A stretch of 64,000 nt of DNA, from positions 67,349,363 through 67,413,362 of the forward strand of contig CM050648.1 in assembly GCA_027574665.1 (NCBI GenBank), read 5' to 3'. Below, piece after piece: positions 36,462 to 49,952 of this stretch (within the stretch, counting starts at the first letter, position 1; the number at the start of each line of letters is the position of its first letter). Source of the stretch: Rhynochetos jubatus (lineage: Eukaryota; Chordata; Aves; Eurypygiformes; Rhynochetidae). Both the position numbers and the translations under genes were made by a program. A model generated the notes under the pieces. It was given only the letters and a program-made list of their open reading frames with translations. It searched no databases and was not told the origin of the DNA.

Positions 36462-37185
36462 GGAATAGCCAGCAACACCCACTTGAGAAGTACCATCAGT
36501 GAAGTGCTTCATAGGCAAACTAAGAGCATGAGTGCTACACATTAGGCTCTTGTACGTGGTAGTGATGACCAGGAGCCACAACAGGACACCTACAATAACC
36601 AGGTTTCAGCTTCGTGCTGCAGTGTACTGTATGGACATGTCATGTTTTGGCAGTGCTCCTCGCTGATTTGTGTTGTATGGGTGTAGCTTACACAGATTTC
36701 AAACTTCAAAAAAAAGTCAGTGAAAGATCACCTCCGAGTGGGCTGTGTCTAGGAAAGATTCCAGGTCTAGTAATATTCAAGACTCTGATCTGGAATTACT
36801 TTCAGAGCTGCAGTTGGAAAAGTGGGGGGATTAACAGAGAGATTAACAATGCTGGGGCTGGGTGGTCAAGTCTTGTTGCATTAATGAAAAAAAAATGCAT
36901 TTGTAGTGGGTTAGAGGGGGAAAACACATACAAAATTGCATGCCAAGGAGCGCTGTGTATAGCTACAGTATGGAGAGTTGCATCCTGAGAAGCAATTCAT
37001 TCTGACAGTGGAGTGTTTGAATGGCAAAGTTGAGGCAAGAAGGGAGAACATGCTCCTTGAATATGACAACAGGGAATGATGAACAAATATGTAGGTATAT
37101 CTATGCACTCAATTTTAATATCCACATTTTAAAGGATTCCCAAAATTGGAGAGAAGACCCACAGCAATTATTTGAGACCCAGGAG
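36462..37185. other. Spacer between two CR1 copies, identity unclear
   Basis: No family recognised. An ORF of 124 codons at 36614-36988 (plus) matches nothing I know. An eight-base A run lies at about 36888-36896. The region could include diverged upstream parts of the old CR1 piece that follows. Confidence 0.4.
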
Positions 37186-37189
37186 GAGG

Positions 37190-37445
37190 CATTTTACTGC
37201 AAGAAACGTAAAGATCATTCTGCTTATCATATTAAGAATGTCAGAGGTGATTTGATCTCACTGTAAAAGTAATGTCAGGAGAGATAGTGCAGGATACTAA
37301 AGGCTCTTTAATCTAGTAGAGAGAGGCATAATTAGAACCAATGGCTGGAGGCTGAGGCAAGACAGAGTCATCTGAGAAATCAAGTGCACAATTTTACAGT
37401 AGGTGTGAGGAGCCCTTGAAACAGATTACTGGGGTAAAGTGGTGG
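37190..37445 (+). repeat. 3' fragment of an older CR1 subfamily
   Basis: The order GTCAGAGGTGATTTGATCTC (37241), AAAGGCTCTTTAATCTAG (37300), AGAGAGGCATAATTAGAACC (37320), AATGGCTGGAGGCTGAGGC (37341) and GTGGTGGC (37440) follows the 3' coding/UTR region of the older amniote CR1 group common in turtles and birds. It differs in detail from the neighbouring copy at 35.0-36.5 kb, so it is a separate insertion. It stops before the family's usual 3' end. No intact frame. Confidence 0.7.
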
Positions 37446-40400
37446 CTTTTCCTTCTCATGGTGCCTTCAGCTCAGGAATGGATGTCTCTCTGGAAGCCGT
37501 GCTACTCCAAGCTATTGTGCTGCATATAGTGGAAACAAGATGAAAGGCTGGCTTCTTGTTAGTTGGGAGATCAGTTTTGCTCAACTGATAATGGATCCCC
37601 TACAAATGAGCTCTGTGCCACTGCAACTGGGGAATGAAGCTCTGCCCTGTTACTGACTGCGTGAAATAGTTTTAAGGTGAAATGGGTGGTACAACATAAT
37701 AATTGCTTTTGACCTTAAAGTTTGATTAGCATTAGAGGAATGAAAGAGCTCTTTACTATGTACTTCTAACCTTAGCTATCCTGCCCTGCTCTGCCCTTAC
37801 AGAGGTAAGGCAGCATCACAGCCACCAGCTCTGTGGGCTGATCTGGTTGTCTTCAAACAAGGGTTGTGTGTACAAAGAGTTAAATGTATTCTAAATATTG
37901 TATAAGCTGAGTTTAGATACAAGGAACTGAAGGAGTAGTTTCAAGGCACTTTAGTTGGAACAGTGTATAAAGCTTACGTAAAGATGATAGAGCTATTATT
38001 CTCTATCTAAAAATGAATCCATTTTAATGCAAGGTGTAAAGAGGTTAATATTTTATAGCGTAAGTACCAGCAGAGAATCCCCTCATTCTCCTCTACTTCT
38101 TACGTTTTCATGAGCTCAGTAAACTGAAACAATAATATTAATAGTAAGGAAAAACAAAAGTAAATTACTAGTTGCAGAGGCTATTGTCAGTTTTACAAAT
38201 CCAACAATAGCCTGCAGGGTTCCAAGTTTGTTTCTAGCTGCTCAGGAAGCTTGTGTGATTTGCTCACACATTTTTGCTTATACCCCAGAGCTGTGCATCT
38301 GCTGGAGTCAGGGATCTAATATTCTCTTTGAACTTCCTTAGCATCCTAGTGCCTGCTGTGATCCATAATTAGTGCATACACACACACATACTAGCTATAT
38401 TAACTCCTAAATGTCAGAAGTTTTGCTTTGTCCAGCACCTGGTTTAGGTGCTGCACAAGAAGAATACAACTCTTGCTCTATCCTTCAGGCTGAAAGTCTG
38501 CAGTTCTGACTCGTATCCTTAGGGGAAAGATAAAAACACAAGGTTTTTGCTTTTCAGGTCGATACTATGAAGCAATTTTCCAGATTTCAAGAAATACCTG
38601 GGATTAAGGAGGCAATTGCGAATGTCGCAGAAACCTAAACCCAAACTGTTTAAAGTTCAGCTAGTGATAAAAGACGTGACTGCTAGTGCCCCTGGAAGAC
38701 CAAGATGCTTTGTCTGTCCATAGGGCAGCATGGCTAAGATGTGCCAATATGTATGACTTGTGGAGAGAGATCTTTGGAGCCAGAAGGCAGGTGCTTTTTT
38801 TGGTTTTGTCTTAAAACATAACACTTGGACCCTACAGTCAGTGAGAGAAGAATGCAGGTTAGTCTGACAAGTTGTGCCATTTCTGGGCATTCTTACTAGG
38901 CACTTGAATGAGTATGTACCAACCTATCTAAAACAACTGGATAAAAGTCACCAAATTACATGGCAAAGATCCCATTTTCTTTAGAAACAGAAGTCTCAGT
39001 GGTCTGCCCAGTGCTCCACTGTGAGCCCTTCATAGGTTACTTAGGAAAGAACACCACCTGTTGAGTAACTGTTTGCAATTAGGAGAGCTCACATTTCTGT
39101 TCAGGATGGTGATTTACACAAATCTGCACTTGTTTTGCAGTGATGAGCAATACATTAAACACCTCATATCCTTGAGATATCCAGTCTGTTTCAATGGCAA
39201 TAAATAAAAGATAAATAATGGGAAAGGGAGGAGCAGGTGTATGGAGGGGCACCCATCAAAGATTGTCATGTAGCGCAAGCAGTAATGTAGAGGGATCATG
39301 CCTGTATGAACGTGAAGAGCTTTAACTTCCTAGTTACTGATGTGTTGCATCTTAATTGCACCAAAAGAATTGTTATGTTCAGTCATATTTAGCAACACAG
39401 TTATGGATCTGTATTCCATTGTTTTTGGGGACATGCCAACAGCATGTTTGCAGCTTTGCACCTTTTTTCAGAGGCTGAAGGAAGGCCTCTTAAAGATTTT
39501 TGAGATGATAAACTAAAGTGGTAAAATAGCCAAGACCCCAAGTTAGGAGAAGGCTACATAATCAGCAAAGAATTCACTGGTCAACTTGCATTAATATGTT
39601 AAATGTCTAATATAATCACAAGGCCATATATTCAGATTCCTGCCACTGTTTTCATTTTTTCAACATGCTGCTGAAGTGTGCCAGGCTGTCGCTAAAGTAC
39701 CATCATGTGAATCTGTGTGAAAATTGCTTTGCAATATTTTGCACCAGTTTGCTGTTCTGTCAAACGTGATTTTTCAGCTTTGTCTTGGAAACTTCGTAAT
39801 GCAGCAGACACACCCCATTATTTCCCAGATTATGAGATAACCTTCATTCAAGTTGAGTTTGCTCTTGCTTTTATCCATTCTTCTCTGATAAAATTAGCAG
39901 AGTTTTGCATATATGTGAAAGGAGAAAGAGAAGATAACTCCAAAAGTTCAGGCCTTTCTGGTTAGCGGACGGTCCAAAGTCTAGTGGCACTTGTATTAGA
40001 GTGTGGGTTATATAGCTGTCACGTATGCTTAGTTTTCCAGGGTGAACAAGAATGTTTGCATTAAGCACACTGTAACCACATTATTCCAAGAGATGAGCCT
40101 CACAGAATTACAATTTGATTTAAAGCCACCTCCATGACTGAACGTCCAGGTGTCACAGCAAGATCAGAGGATGCCAACACATTTCTGGAACATACACAAA
40201 GTCCTTCACTTACTCACTCGATCCCACTTGCTAGAATCCAGAGTGTAGCTGGCTCTCCTATGGGTCAGGCTCTCCCACAGGTCCTGCAGAGAAGGACCTG
40301 AGAGTTACTTATTGGTTGGGTTGCCTCTCAGCTGAGAGGCCACTTTACTTGTGTTAAGCACATTTGAAGGATGTGGTAAAATGTAGTCAATACATGCTGT

Positions 40401-40930
40401 AAGCACTGGATTCTTAAAATTACCTATGAGCTGCAACATGTATATACTTAGTATATAATAATCGATTCTGATGATAAATATCCAAGTTTAGGTTCTGCTT
40501 TCTGCAACTAACTGCATGGGTATTTAAAACATAAACATGGCCACTCATTATTATTTATTTATGCTTTTATAGTACTACTGAAAAGTGCCACATGTGTCCA
40601 AGCTGGTTGCCCTGCAATTAAACTGCAATCTTAGGTAATGAAAAAGAAATACTTTAAATATTTGGGGTTTTTTTTTTCCAAAGTAAGAGAGGATTTTATC
40701 ATGTTATAACTGTGCCCTGGTGTCAAGTGGCCCTGGTTGTGTTTTGATTTGCTGTGGTAGTAGTTAAGGTTAAATGTGACTGTCCTTGTTTACTACAAGG
40801 ACATGCAGGTATAAGAGACCAAAGGGACTCTTGGAGCATTTAAGATTCAGAAACATTTAATCAGCTCTTAATGATGACCTCACTTTTGCTCCTTTCTGGA
40901 AATAGGAAGGAAGGAAGACGTTCCTGCCAT
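37446..40930. other. Non-coding DNA, no gene seen
   Basis: About 3.5 kb of unremarkable DNA with short ORFs and a short (CA)n run near 38380. No exon, RNA gene or known repeat was recognised. Confidence 0.55.
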
Positions 40931-40934
40931 GTTC

Positions 40935-41165
40935 TTTCAGCAATACAGAGAAAAATCTGGATATAAACAAAAATTCCTTTATTTGAGATTAGAAGCCATT
41001 ATTAAAACTGCTGAATGTGGGTTAGATCGATGTTGTTGTGAAAGCACAAGTGAAGTCACACCTGTGATAAATTATCAGCTGCATAATATCCTAATTGAAG
41101 CAAAACAGTTTTTAAGGCTAGAGTTTTTCTGCTATCATGGAAGCAATGCAAATGAAGGGTGAGAA
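40935..41165. promoter_or_regulatory. Candidate conserved non-coding element
   Basis: The block contains TGATAAATTATCAGCTGCAT (GATA-type words in a near-palindrome next to a CAGCTG E-box), TCCTAATTGAAGCAAAACAG and a near-octamer AATGCAAATG. It has a 77-codon open frame (40929-41162) that shows no domain and no coding-like composition. The clustering of GATA, E-box, homeodomain and POU-like words suggests an enhancer. It is inferred from motifs only. Confidence 0.3.
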
Positions 41166-43029
41166 TGCACAAATGAAAAGAAAAACATTTTAATCTCAAG
41201 TCCACTTTTTCAAAGAGCAAAAGGGTAGCAGGTCTTACTCTTTTTAGAATCTTTAAGTAAAAATGTGCACCCTTCTATGTGCATATGCTTAAGATATCAA
41301 AACCTTAAAATTAAATATTTGTGTAGGATGACTTGTACTTTGGCCAATGTACAACTTAATAGTAGGTAGAAGAGTATTTCTCATGAGCCTCACGTTGGGC
41401 AGAGCATGAAGAACAAAATGGAGCCAAGATGTACACCAGGGAAGGGATATAGCTTCTGATGGCTTCCATCAAGAAATTGACATGTGAGTACAGGAGTAAA
41501 AATACTGTGAGAAAGCTTGTGAGGTTTGGAGCAGAGGGAAATGGTTTGATTTGCATTTTTGGTGGGTTTTTTAGAAGAAAACCTTCAGCCAGAAAGTTGC
41601 CTAACAGCAAAGAAAGAAGTGTAGAGTCTTTGGTGCTATTTAGATTAAGTGCTTTAAACTCACTGCCTGAAGATTCTTTCTATTCTGCTGCTCCACGGCA
41701 GTTCTGATCGATCCAGGCCAGTTCTTGAGGCACTCATGCAGCATGAATATGCAGTCCTGCCTACTACATTGTCCTCCACTTGTCTCTGAAATGTGGATTG
41801 AGAATAGTTGATTTGAGTGCTTGAAGATGCTGGAATGATCGTAAAGCAGTAAATTATCACTCCAAGCTCTACTCTGAAACAAACAAATACATTGCAATAG
41901 ATACTAACATGTTCTTTCTCTCCCTGTCTCACCTGTGGGTTATTTTAGTTTGCTTAGAAAAGCAAATGTGAAGCTATTTTCGATCAGAAAATACCTCTGC
42001 GCATATATCTTGATGTATGTTTGTTCTGCAGTCCTTTACAAAGTGCACGGTGTGGATATCTGTTAGACTTTTAGCTCCCTTCCCACTTACAGGATATCAT
42101 AAAGCCTAAACTAGATCAGTCAAAGGAACCAAAGGAGTTTCCAGCTTTATTTGATTCAGAGAACCAGCTGAAATTTCCTTTACAAGTACAGTACATTTGG
42201 GCCTTCAGCTATAGTGAACTACCACTGGAAAACGATAGTTTATCATTCACAGCAGTGAAAAAGGAGGTCATACAAGGATCACCTCTCCAATGACATAAAC
42301 ATGAGACTTTTCTCACAAGCTGTCAAACTTCAATTGTTGGTGAGATCTGTTGTGTCAGTGTTTCATAATAATTGCTTCTAAGTCTTGTTAAGGGTCTAAA
42401 ACAAATTACCTGAGTGACATGCTTTTGGCACCAGTGAAGGAACAGCGAGGGGAATACATATTGCATAACAGACTTGCCGATCAAGATTTTCTGTGAGTTT
42501 ATTGCAGCCATTTTACTATTACTTCCCATTATTTGAAATGCCGCAATAAAAGTTGCAAGTTGTCTCATGCTCACAAGGAAACGTTTGTTCCCTGGATAAC
42601 GTTAAGTCTAGCTGGCCAACATAAACTCATTTGTAACAATAGACTTATTTTTAAGAAGAGATGTTTTAAACAAACTGGAAAAAAATTAATCCTTTCAGTT
42701 ATGAAGGCCTTTCTTTAGATTTAAAAGTCAATATTAACTGTCTTTGCGCTGCAAGACAGGTACTATTTCTTTTACATCCTATGCAATAAATGGATGGCAG
42801 ATTACGTATATTAATGAAAATCATCAACACACCTGTCCTAACCTAAAGAAATGCACTTGGATGCAAAAATATATAAAATTAAATACATTTATAAATATAA
42901 AATTTTTATGTATTTCCTTGTTAACAGCTGAAGAGGAATGTGGAATTACTTACTACTTGCAAAATGCTGTTGCTGTTTGATTATGTATAATGAGATTTAT
43001 ATGAGGGTGTGGAAAGGGGTTCTGGGATT
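41166..43029. other. Non-coding DNA, no gene seen
   Basis: Overlapping short ORFs on both strands at 41356-41932 and 42323-42980 have no recognised identity. No repeat family was identified. Confidence 0.5.
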
Positions 43030-43094
43030 GGGTTTTTGTTGGGTTTGTTTGTTTGGTTTTTTTTACATTGACCAAACACGCAAACAAAAACCCC
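43030..43094. repeat. GT/AC-rich inverted repeat (hairpin)
   Basis: The left arm (43030-43056, GGGTTTTTGTTGGGTTTGTTTG and on) pairs imperfectly with the right arm (43072-43094, CCAAACACGCAAACAAAAAC and CCC) across a T-rich loop of about 15 bases. It is low in complexity and could form by slippage. A small hairpin RNA is possible but there is no other sign of one. Confidence 0.6.
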
Positions 43095-46079
43095 ACTGAA
43101 TGAAGAATGGGTCAGCCTGTCTCCTTTTTACTCTCATAAGCATATTTCATGCAGAAGGTCAGGTATGTGAGCACTGTACCTTGCAAAACTTACGATGTCA
43201 GCAATGAGTCAATTTAAGTGTAAAATAACTCAGAGGCAGACAAGAGAGACAAATACTTGATTACTTAGTTGTGTCTGTCACTTCTTTAGGCTTTTATTTA
43301 AAAAACAACCAACCAGCCAAAAACCCTCACTGCTTGCAGGGCTAGGTCTATTTTTCAAGCACAAACTGCTTTTTGGATTTGATAAACAGGAGACATCAAC
43401 TAACAATTTAAACTCCAAAGCCATAGTAATAGGTATGTGCCTTTTTCCCAGAGGCTTGAAGTTAAAATGCTATGAGCGCTGCAGAATGGCAGCTAAACAC
43501 ATGTCCCTTGGGCTCTGCAAGGCTTCATTCTGCACAATGATGGAAATGTGGAAAACAAGTTGAATGCAGATTTGGCTGTTTCCACCAAGCTGCAAAAGCC
43601 TAGAGGATTTTGTCGGTTATGTCAGGGGATCAAGCTCTCGTTGCTCAGTTTAAGGCAAAAAGTTACTGTGCTTAACTTCACTTTTTACTTTGTCCAGGAC
43701 CAGAGAAATAGAACGCTTAATTAGGTGCTTGCAGGCATGGTGTTATCCTTAAAATGGGCATATTACATTGCATAAACCAAAAATTATCTTTCTTTGTAAG
43801 CAACTTTTTTTTTTTTGTCGGTCAGTTTTTCTCTGCAGTACCATGCTACTCATTATTCAGGTTATGTTGCTGGTGACTGACCATTTGAACGTCACGTCAA
43901 TACATGGATTTGATGCAGTCTTCCTCTCAGTTGTTCTTACACTGTGGTGCACTTTGCTGTTACTCGTCCCTTTCAGTTTCAGAGGGCTGAGGAGTTACCA
44001 TTCTGGCCCTGTGCCGCCACCCCAGCACAGCCAGGGCCTGGGACGTGGTGGAGGTGCTCTCTGACCTGTGCAGCGCAAGCTGTGCTGAATACGCCAAGGT
44101 CACTAAGGGTTTTCTGACTAGTGCTGCTTAGTTAGAAAGATTGGGTCTCTTAGGGAGAAGCAGTAGTTGACATGCAGTAGGATATATTTTATTTTTTATT
44201 CACAGCTGTTATTTTAAGGATTTGTGTAGTCGTATAGTTGATCATTAGCAAGCACATAACGCCCTTAGAATTGTATTTGCTGGGTGCCTGTAACAGTACA
44301 GGACTAAAGACTGCTGCCCTTGCTGAGGGTTACACTTGCAGCTTGCTTCTGCCTTTGTAGCCTACTGTAAACAGCATAAAAGCTGTAGTGTGTAGGGACT
44401 GATTAGTATTCTAAAATAGTTTAAGAGCCCTCTGATGGGCCTCCTTCACATGTATTGTGTAAGTCATGAGTTCCAGCGCCAAAGGAGACATAAATTAAGC
44501 CATGTATGTTAGCATGTAGTTGGCACATGCAGTTGTATGGACCTTTCTCTGGTAATGTATTTTTAATAGCTTGAGTCAGCAACAAAGATAGAACAATAGC
44601 CTTTCCCACTAGGTAAAGAACACAATTTCATTATGTGTTTGCTCAGTACAGGAATAAATGCAGACCACAGTGTGGTCTACATTCCAATGAGGGTTCTAAC
44701 TATTATTGCAAAATAATGCTAATAATGCTAGAAAGTGGTTGACATTATTATGGTGGCAGTGTGTATGTGAAGTTTCACAAACAACTCTTCCCATAGTCCT
44801 TGGCATCAGACCACTATTCTGCAAAACCAAAGTCATTCCACTGCGTTTCCAAAATAAGACAAAGCCTTCACCTCTTGCTGAGAAAATACAGTCCTATGAA
44901 GAAACTATGCACTATTTATCACATATGGCTTGTCAACCCAAACCAAGCACTCTTCTTAACTGCCCACAAACTGACAGTGAGAAATATTGTTCTGTCATAC
45001 TTTATTTTCCACATACATTCTAGAAACAACCCTATTTCAGATCCATTGTTCAGCTATGATCTGGACAGCCCAAGCTACTCTTCCCACCCTCCAAAGTATA
45101 TAGTGGCTGTAAAACCACACAACAGCTCCCTGATTTACCTCCTGATATAGACCAAATTCCACAGTACAAGAACTTCATGGTACATGAGCAGTTTCATGCC
45201 TAATTACTGTGTTTGTGTGTGTAAAATTAGAGGCTCAGTCTAGAAAACTTGCCTCTAAGTTGTTTCAGAACTTGGTTTCAAGAGTAGGTATTTTACTTTT
45301 TTTTTTTTAATTATTATTTTTCAACTCAGGTCTAAACTCGGGACAAAGTCATTCTTGATGTAATCATAGTTTTATACATGTAGTGACATATGTCTTCATT
45401 GAGAGTCCAAATGAAGGTGTTTTGCAGTTATTTAGAAACTAACCTCTGTAAATCTGTTAAAAAATATAACGAGTAAAATATCTTGTTGTAAACTTTTGTG
45501 GTACAGGAGATGGTCTTTACATTTCAAATTTACTTTTCCTGTCAAGTAGAAGACACATGTTCTGTGAAAAGTCTATTTGGGCCGTTTTCATTAAGATCAA
45601 AGCACAGAGCTGAAGGCCAATGAATTGTCCTACCCTAGGACTAGGCTACAGGAATGGCCATTGCTTTTTGTACACCTGCTCTGCTGAGTAAATTTATGAG
45701 TAAGTGTATCTGTGTTGTTCATAGACTCTATCAGTCTGATCCCATTCTTCCAGCAAGGAGCTATGATGAAGGACAGATCCTTGGCACAAAATTCGTACGG
45801 CATCATGGTGTTGTCCTCTCACTTGTTGCCTAGCACTGTGGCTGGCTCAAAGATAAGGGTCCATCCTGTGACTGCTAAGATTTTGGGGTTAGTTCTTATT
45901 CCAGAGCGAGTAGGTTGACTAGATGAATGAGGAGGGCTGATCATGTATCCGTGGCACTTCTGCCAGTGTAGTTACGCTACTTTCGGGTCTAAGATTCGTA
46001 AGTATTTTTGCCCTATGTTTCTGGGGAACAGTCTTTCCTACGGTAATCTGAAGGAATGATCAGATAGGCCACTGAATAT
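43095..46079. other. Non-coding DNA, no gene seen
   Basis: A GC-rich patch lies at 43990-44070 within an otherwise AT-rich region. Two overlapping ORFs of 105 and 116 codons (44706-45023 and 44800-45150) carry no recognised domain. A T-rich tract occurs at 45297-45320. Confidence 0.5.
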
Positions 46080-46126
46080 CAGTTAGGTCCTATTGACTTC
46101 AGTGACGTGGGATATGACCATACACC
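46080..46126. repeat. Possible old amniote repeat fragment
   Basis: TTAGGTCCTATTGACTTCAGTGACGTGGG resembles the near-palindromic 'tcccattgacttcaatggga' word found in many old dispersed repeats of turtles and birds. The match is short and the family unnamed, so the call is weak. Confidence 0.3.
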
Positions 46127-46527
46127 TTCTGTGATTTATATGGTAGTGTAAGCTAAAATATCTTTTACAGAATGACGATCAGTGCAGTTTTCTGACAGCT
46201 AATTATGTGACTCTCACAATTTGGAAGTACTAAACAAGATTTCTGTCATAAACAACATCATAAATCCAGAATAATTCAAGTTTTATTGTAATGCATTACA
46301 TGGAAGTTTAGATTGTCTGTTGAGGTTCCTTTGCATCTTTCCTTCTCTCCGCACTAGTGGAGTTGAACTGGCTGGATCCAGGCCTACTATATAATGGTGT
46401 TTCTGCTATTGGAAATGCCAGGTTCTAGCAACAAAATCCTGGGGAAAAAAAGAAATTAACTGAGTCAGTAACTTTGTCAAACCAACTGAGTTGAGGAGGT
46501 TTCCTGATATATAAAAACGGTTAAAGA

Positions 46528-46552
46528 GGTTGGTTGGTTGGTTGGTTGGTTT
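46528..46552. repeat. (GGTT)n microsatellite
   Basis: About six perfect copies of GGTT. The Asn-Gln-Pro-Thr repeat at the start of the minus-strand ORF 46521-46733 is a by-product of this tract. Confidence 0.95.
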
Positions 46553-49500
46553 GTTTAATAAGGAGTACAGTTTCATAAAATATGCCAGTGTTACAACTTT
46601 TGGTTTTGCTTGCTTCAGTCCACTGTGAAATCATGTGGACAATGAGTATTACTTGTCTTTTTTTACAACAGAAATCAATATTTTTCAAGTTTGTTTTAAC
46701 TCTAATTAAAAAGTAAGCTCGTGCTGTGACCACATAAAACTTTTAAGGCGTGTTGTACATAAAAGCTTACGAATTGGTGACGACATACCATGGTGTCTAC
46801 CAGATCACCCAATCAGACATTCGGTAAACTTATAGGCTAAATGAAGTCAGACACTGCAACTACAAGACAATTTCCTTTTCTGAATTGAGATCAATATTTA
46901 CTAGCTTTCTACAATGTTGCCTATGCTTGCTTGATCAGCATCTGCTTCTGAAGACCATTGATTGTCCAGAAGGCCTTTTCAAAGGCAGATAATGCTCTTT
47001 TCAAATACACTTTGTATTGATCAGCAAAAAGAAAGTTTTTGATGGTGCAGAGTGCAAAAGCCATTTATAAAGATTAAGGACAGTGATATGTCGCTGTGGG
47101 TCACAGAGAGGTTGAATTAATAAGGGCTAATGCATGTTCTACTTTTGAAGACAATAGACAAAAGTATTTGAGGATTTAAGTGATAGTCTGCCTCCACTTG
47201 CAAAATACCTGCTATATTCTCTCCAGGGAATTAAGCCTTTCTCTTTCAAAAATGAATTGCTTGTACCTAGTCTCCAGTCTCTTTCCACATGACTGTTCAT
47301 ATTCTGTGTCCTGTGACAAATTAATATATTAACCTGATGGACTGTGGCATTTAATAAAACAACAAAACAAATATCTTTGATTTTACATGTTTTAAACCAA
47401 TATGAAATAGAGATTAACGCAGTCAGAATTTTTATGGCTAAGGCAATAGAAAAATACTTTGGACTTTCACCAGAAAACAAACAAAAAACAAAACAAACAA
47501 AAAAACCCAAACCAAAAAATTCAACAACCAAGATTAATCCAGAACTAAATTTCAGAGACTTTCATAACCTTTACATTTGACTCTTCTGTTTTTTCACATT
47601 TGAGGAACGTGGTGCATCTGAATTTTGTCCTAGAAAAGTAAGAGTGTGTTCTGAAAGCCAGTGATTATCCTGAATGAAAAAGATGACAGGATATTCACAG
47701 AAGTTTTGGCACAAGAATTGGTGCTGTGAGAGTCGATACAGGAACTGAAGCTACCAAGATTTAAGAGGGCTTGTTCAAGCACGTCACAGACCAGTTATGC
47801 CTCTAAAATAAACAAAACAGAAGAAGCATTTACCTGTATGGTCTACACCTCTCCAGCAATAATAACTGCTGTATAGCTATGAAATAAGCATTTGGCTTCC
47901 TAGCTGGAGTTCTCTTCAAACGCCAAGGCTGATCACTGGAATATGGCACATACCTCCCATGAATGTAAACAGCAGTGGCATATATATTCAAGGACAAAAT
48001 TCTGCTCTGAGTCTCTTAGCAACTTCAGTAACTTATATTTTACATACAGGAAATATGTGTCTCTTCTGAGCCTCTTGTCAAAATTCGCTCTACACATATG
48101 AAACTTCTTTTCAAAAATTAAAAAAGAAAGTTGACAAAGGACAAATAATATTTAATGTCTTAACTAAAGGAAATTGATAATGATTGAACAATTCACTTGC
48201 CAGATCACTAAAGCTTGCACTCTCGTAATTTCTTGGGATCTTGGGATCCTTGGTTCCTTTAACAGGCGCTTTCTCTCCTCCTTTGGTCATGATGCATTAG
48301 AATAGTCTTTTCTCCAACAGGTGAAACTTCCTGGCAACACATTTAAAGACAGAAAGTACAAAATAAATTGGTGCTAAGTTTCCCAGGCATCCCTAACAGT
48401 CTTCATAGAGAAACACCTCAAGATGTATGTAAAATAAAGAAAATACAGGCTGGAGAGTTGTTAACAGTTTGAATTCAGTTATGAGTGTCCAAGAAAATCA
48501 ATTCTGGCCCAAAATGCATAGTCAAACTAGCACAGAAGGAGTCTGGGAAGGCTGAATTCTTTCTGGAGTGGCCAAGTATATCTGTGACAAGAGCTTGACT
48601 GAAACAGAAAAGAGGCTAGTTTTGTTATGCTTTCTTCCTTTCTCATACAGAAGACAGACTTTTTCCCAATCTGACCCTGAGGCTTGCTTTGACAGTTTAC
48701 TTTTGCTCTTTTAAACTCACTGAACTTCTTTTCATAAACTTTTCTTGTTTTCTTCTTCATCCACCTCAGATCCCTGGAGGAGGTCACTGCCTCCAAATGT
48801 TTTAAACATGCTTTTCCTTGTAATGCCTAATATAATACATTCAATATGGAGGATCCTGTCAAAGTGAAATCTAAACTGGGTTAATTTGAGAGTTTATCCT
48901 TTATGGGTGTTTCCTGCTGTCCAGCTGGGGAGCTCTGAAGTTTATCTGTTCTCAGATATAGTGTTCACTCCTGTTCCACAACAATGGCGTGTCCTTACCA
49001 GATCACAGTTTACAGCCTCACCCCTTTCTTCAGGTGTCAGCTGACGCTTTGACTGCAATTTTTTTTTTTCTAAGACATACCTTATTTGGTTACACTAATT
49101 ATTCCACTTCTGTATGCATATGTTATCCTACTTTAAAAAGAACTTTTGCTTCTTTACACCCTTCAAGATATTTAGTGCCATTTAAATGATTTTGAGTTTA
49201 TATGAGAATGATTTCTTGAGTACACATGCGTGATGCATTAAAAAAAGTCTGTGGTCTTTGCATTTAACACCTTAAGTGCCTTTCAAAGGGGTCTCCACTT
49301 GTTGTGAGAGAAAAACCATCTACCATTGGTATCAATATTTGTCATATTATTTTTTCCATGAAGGTTCTCTCTATTTTGCACGTATCATAAATGACAATAT
49401 TAAGCTCTATAACAAATTTTTTAACAACTGTATATCTCATGTCAGTGAAAAAAGTATCAGCTGTCACCATGATTAATGAGCAAACTCCAGTGGAAGAAAT

Positions 49501-49952
49501 AACATGAATACTCTGCACATAAAGAGGTATTGCAATACAGATATTTTATTACCCATGTTTACAAATGAACCACATAACTGCACACCCACATAACATGTGT
49601 TTATGGTTGATATAATTGAAGAAAATATGCCAAGAATTGCACTTTTCACAAAAACAATAAATGTTTGTTGAATATGTAATGCTAAACTCAGTGCCATTTA
49701 ATACTAAACATCTCAAAGAAAAAAATCCTAAATCCCAAAAGAAACCGTATTCTGCCTCTTGACTGAAAAATGTAATGGGATTCTTTTTGAAACTGAAAAA
49801 TGACATCTGAAGACGGTGATATTATTACTATGAGTATTGTTATTGGGTGGGGTTTTTTTACTGTTATTTTAATATCATTTATATTCTATTAAGTGATATG
49901 GCAAAATAATGTAATTTCAAGCTTTATCTGTTATTGAACAAAAGCCATTTTT
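46553..49952. other. Non-coding DNA, no gene seen
   Basis: Contains an A/C-rich (CAAA)-like tract at 47473-47520 that creates a Lys/Thr/Pro-rich ORF on one strand and a Phe/Gly/Cys-rich one on the other. A short CTTGGGAT duplication lies near 48232. No recognised gene or repeat family. Confidence 0.55.

Noticed and set aside
36138-36581. 147-codon minus-strand ORF
   Set aside because: It is antisense to the 3' part of the CR1 copy and extends past its end. No domain.
46521-46733. Minus-strand ORF starting in an Asn-Gln-Pro-Thr repeat
   Set aside because: The repeat is the (GGTT)n microsatellite translated; the rest has no identity.
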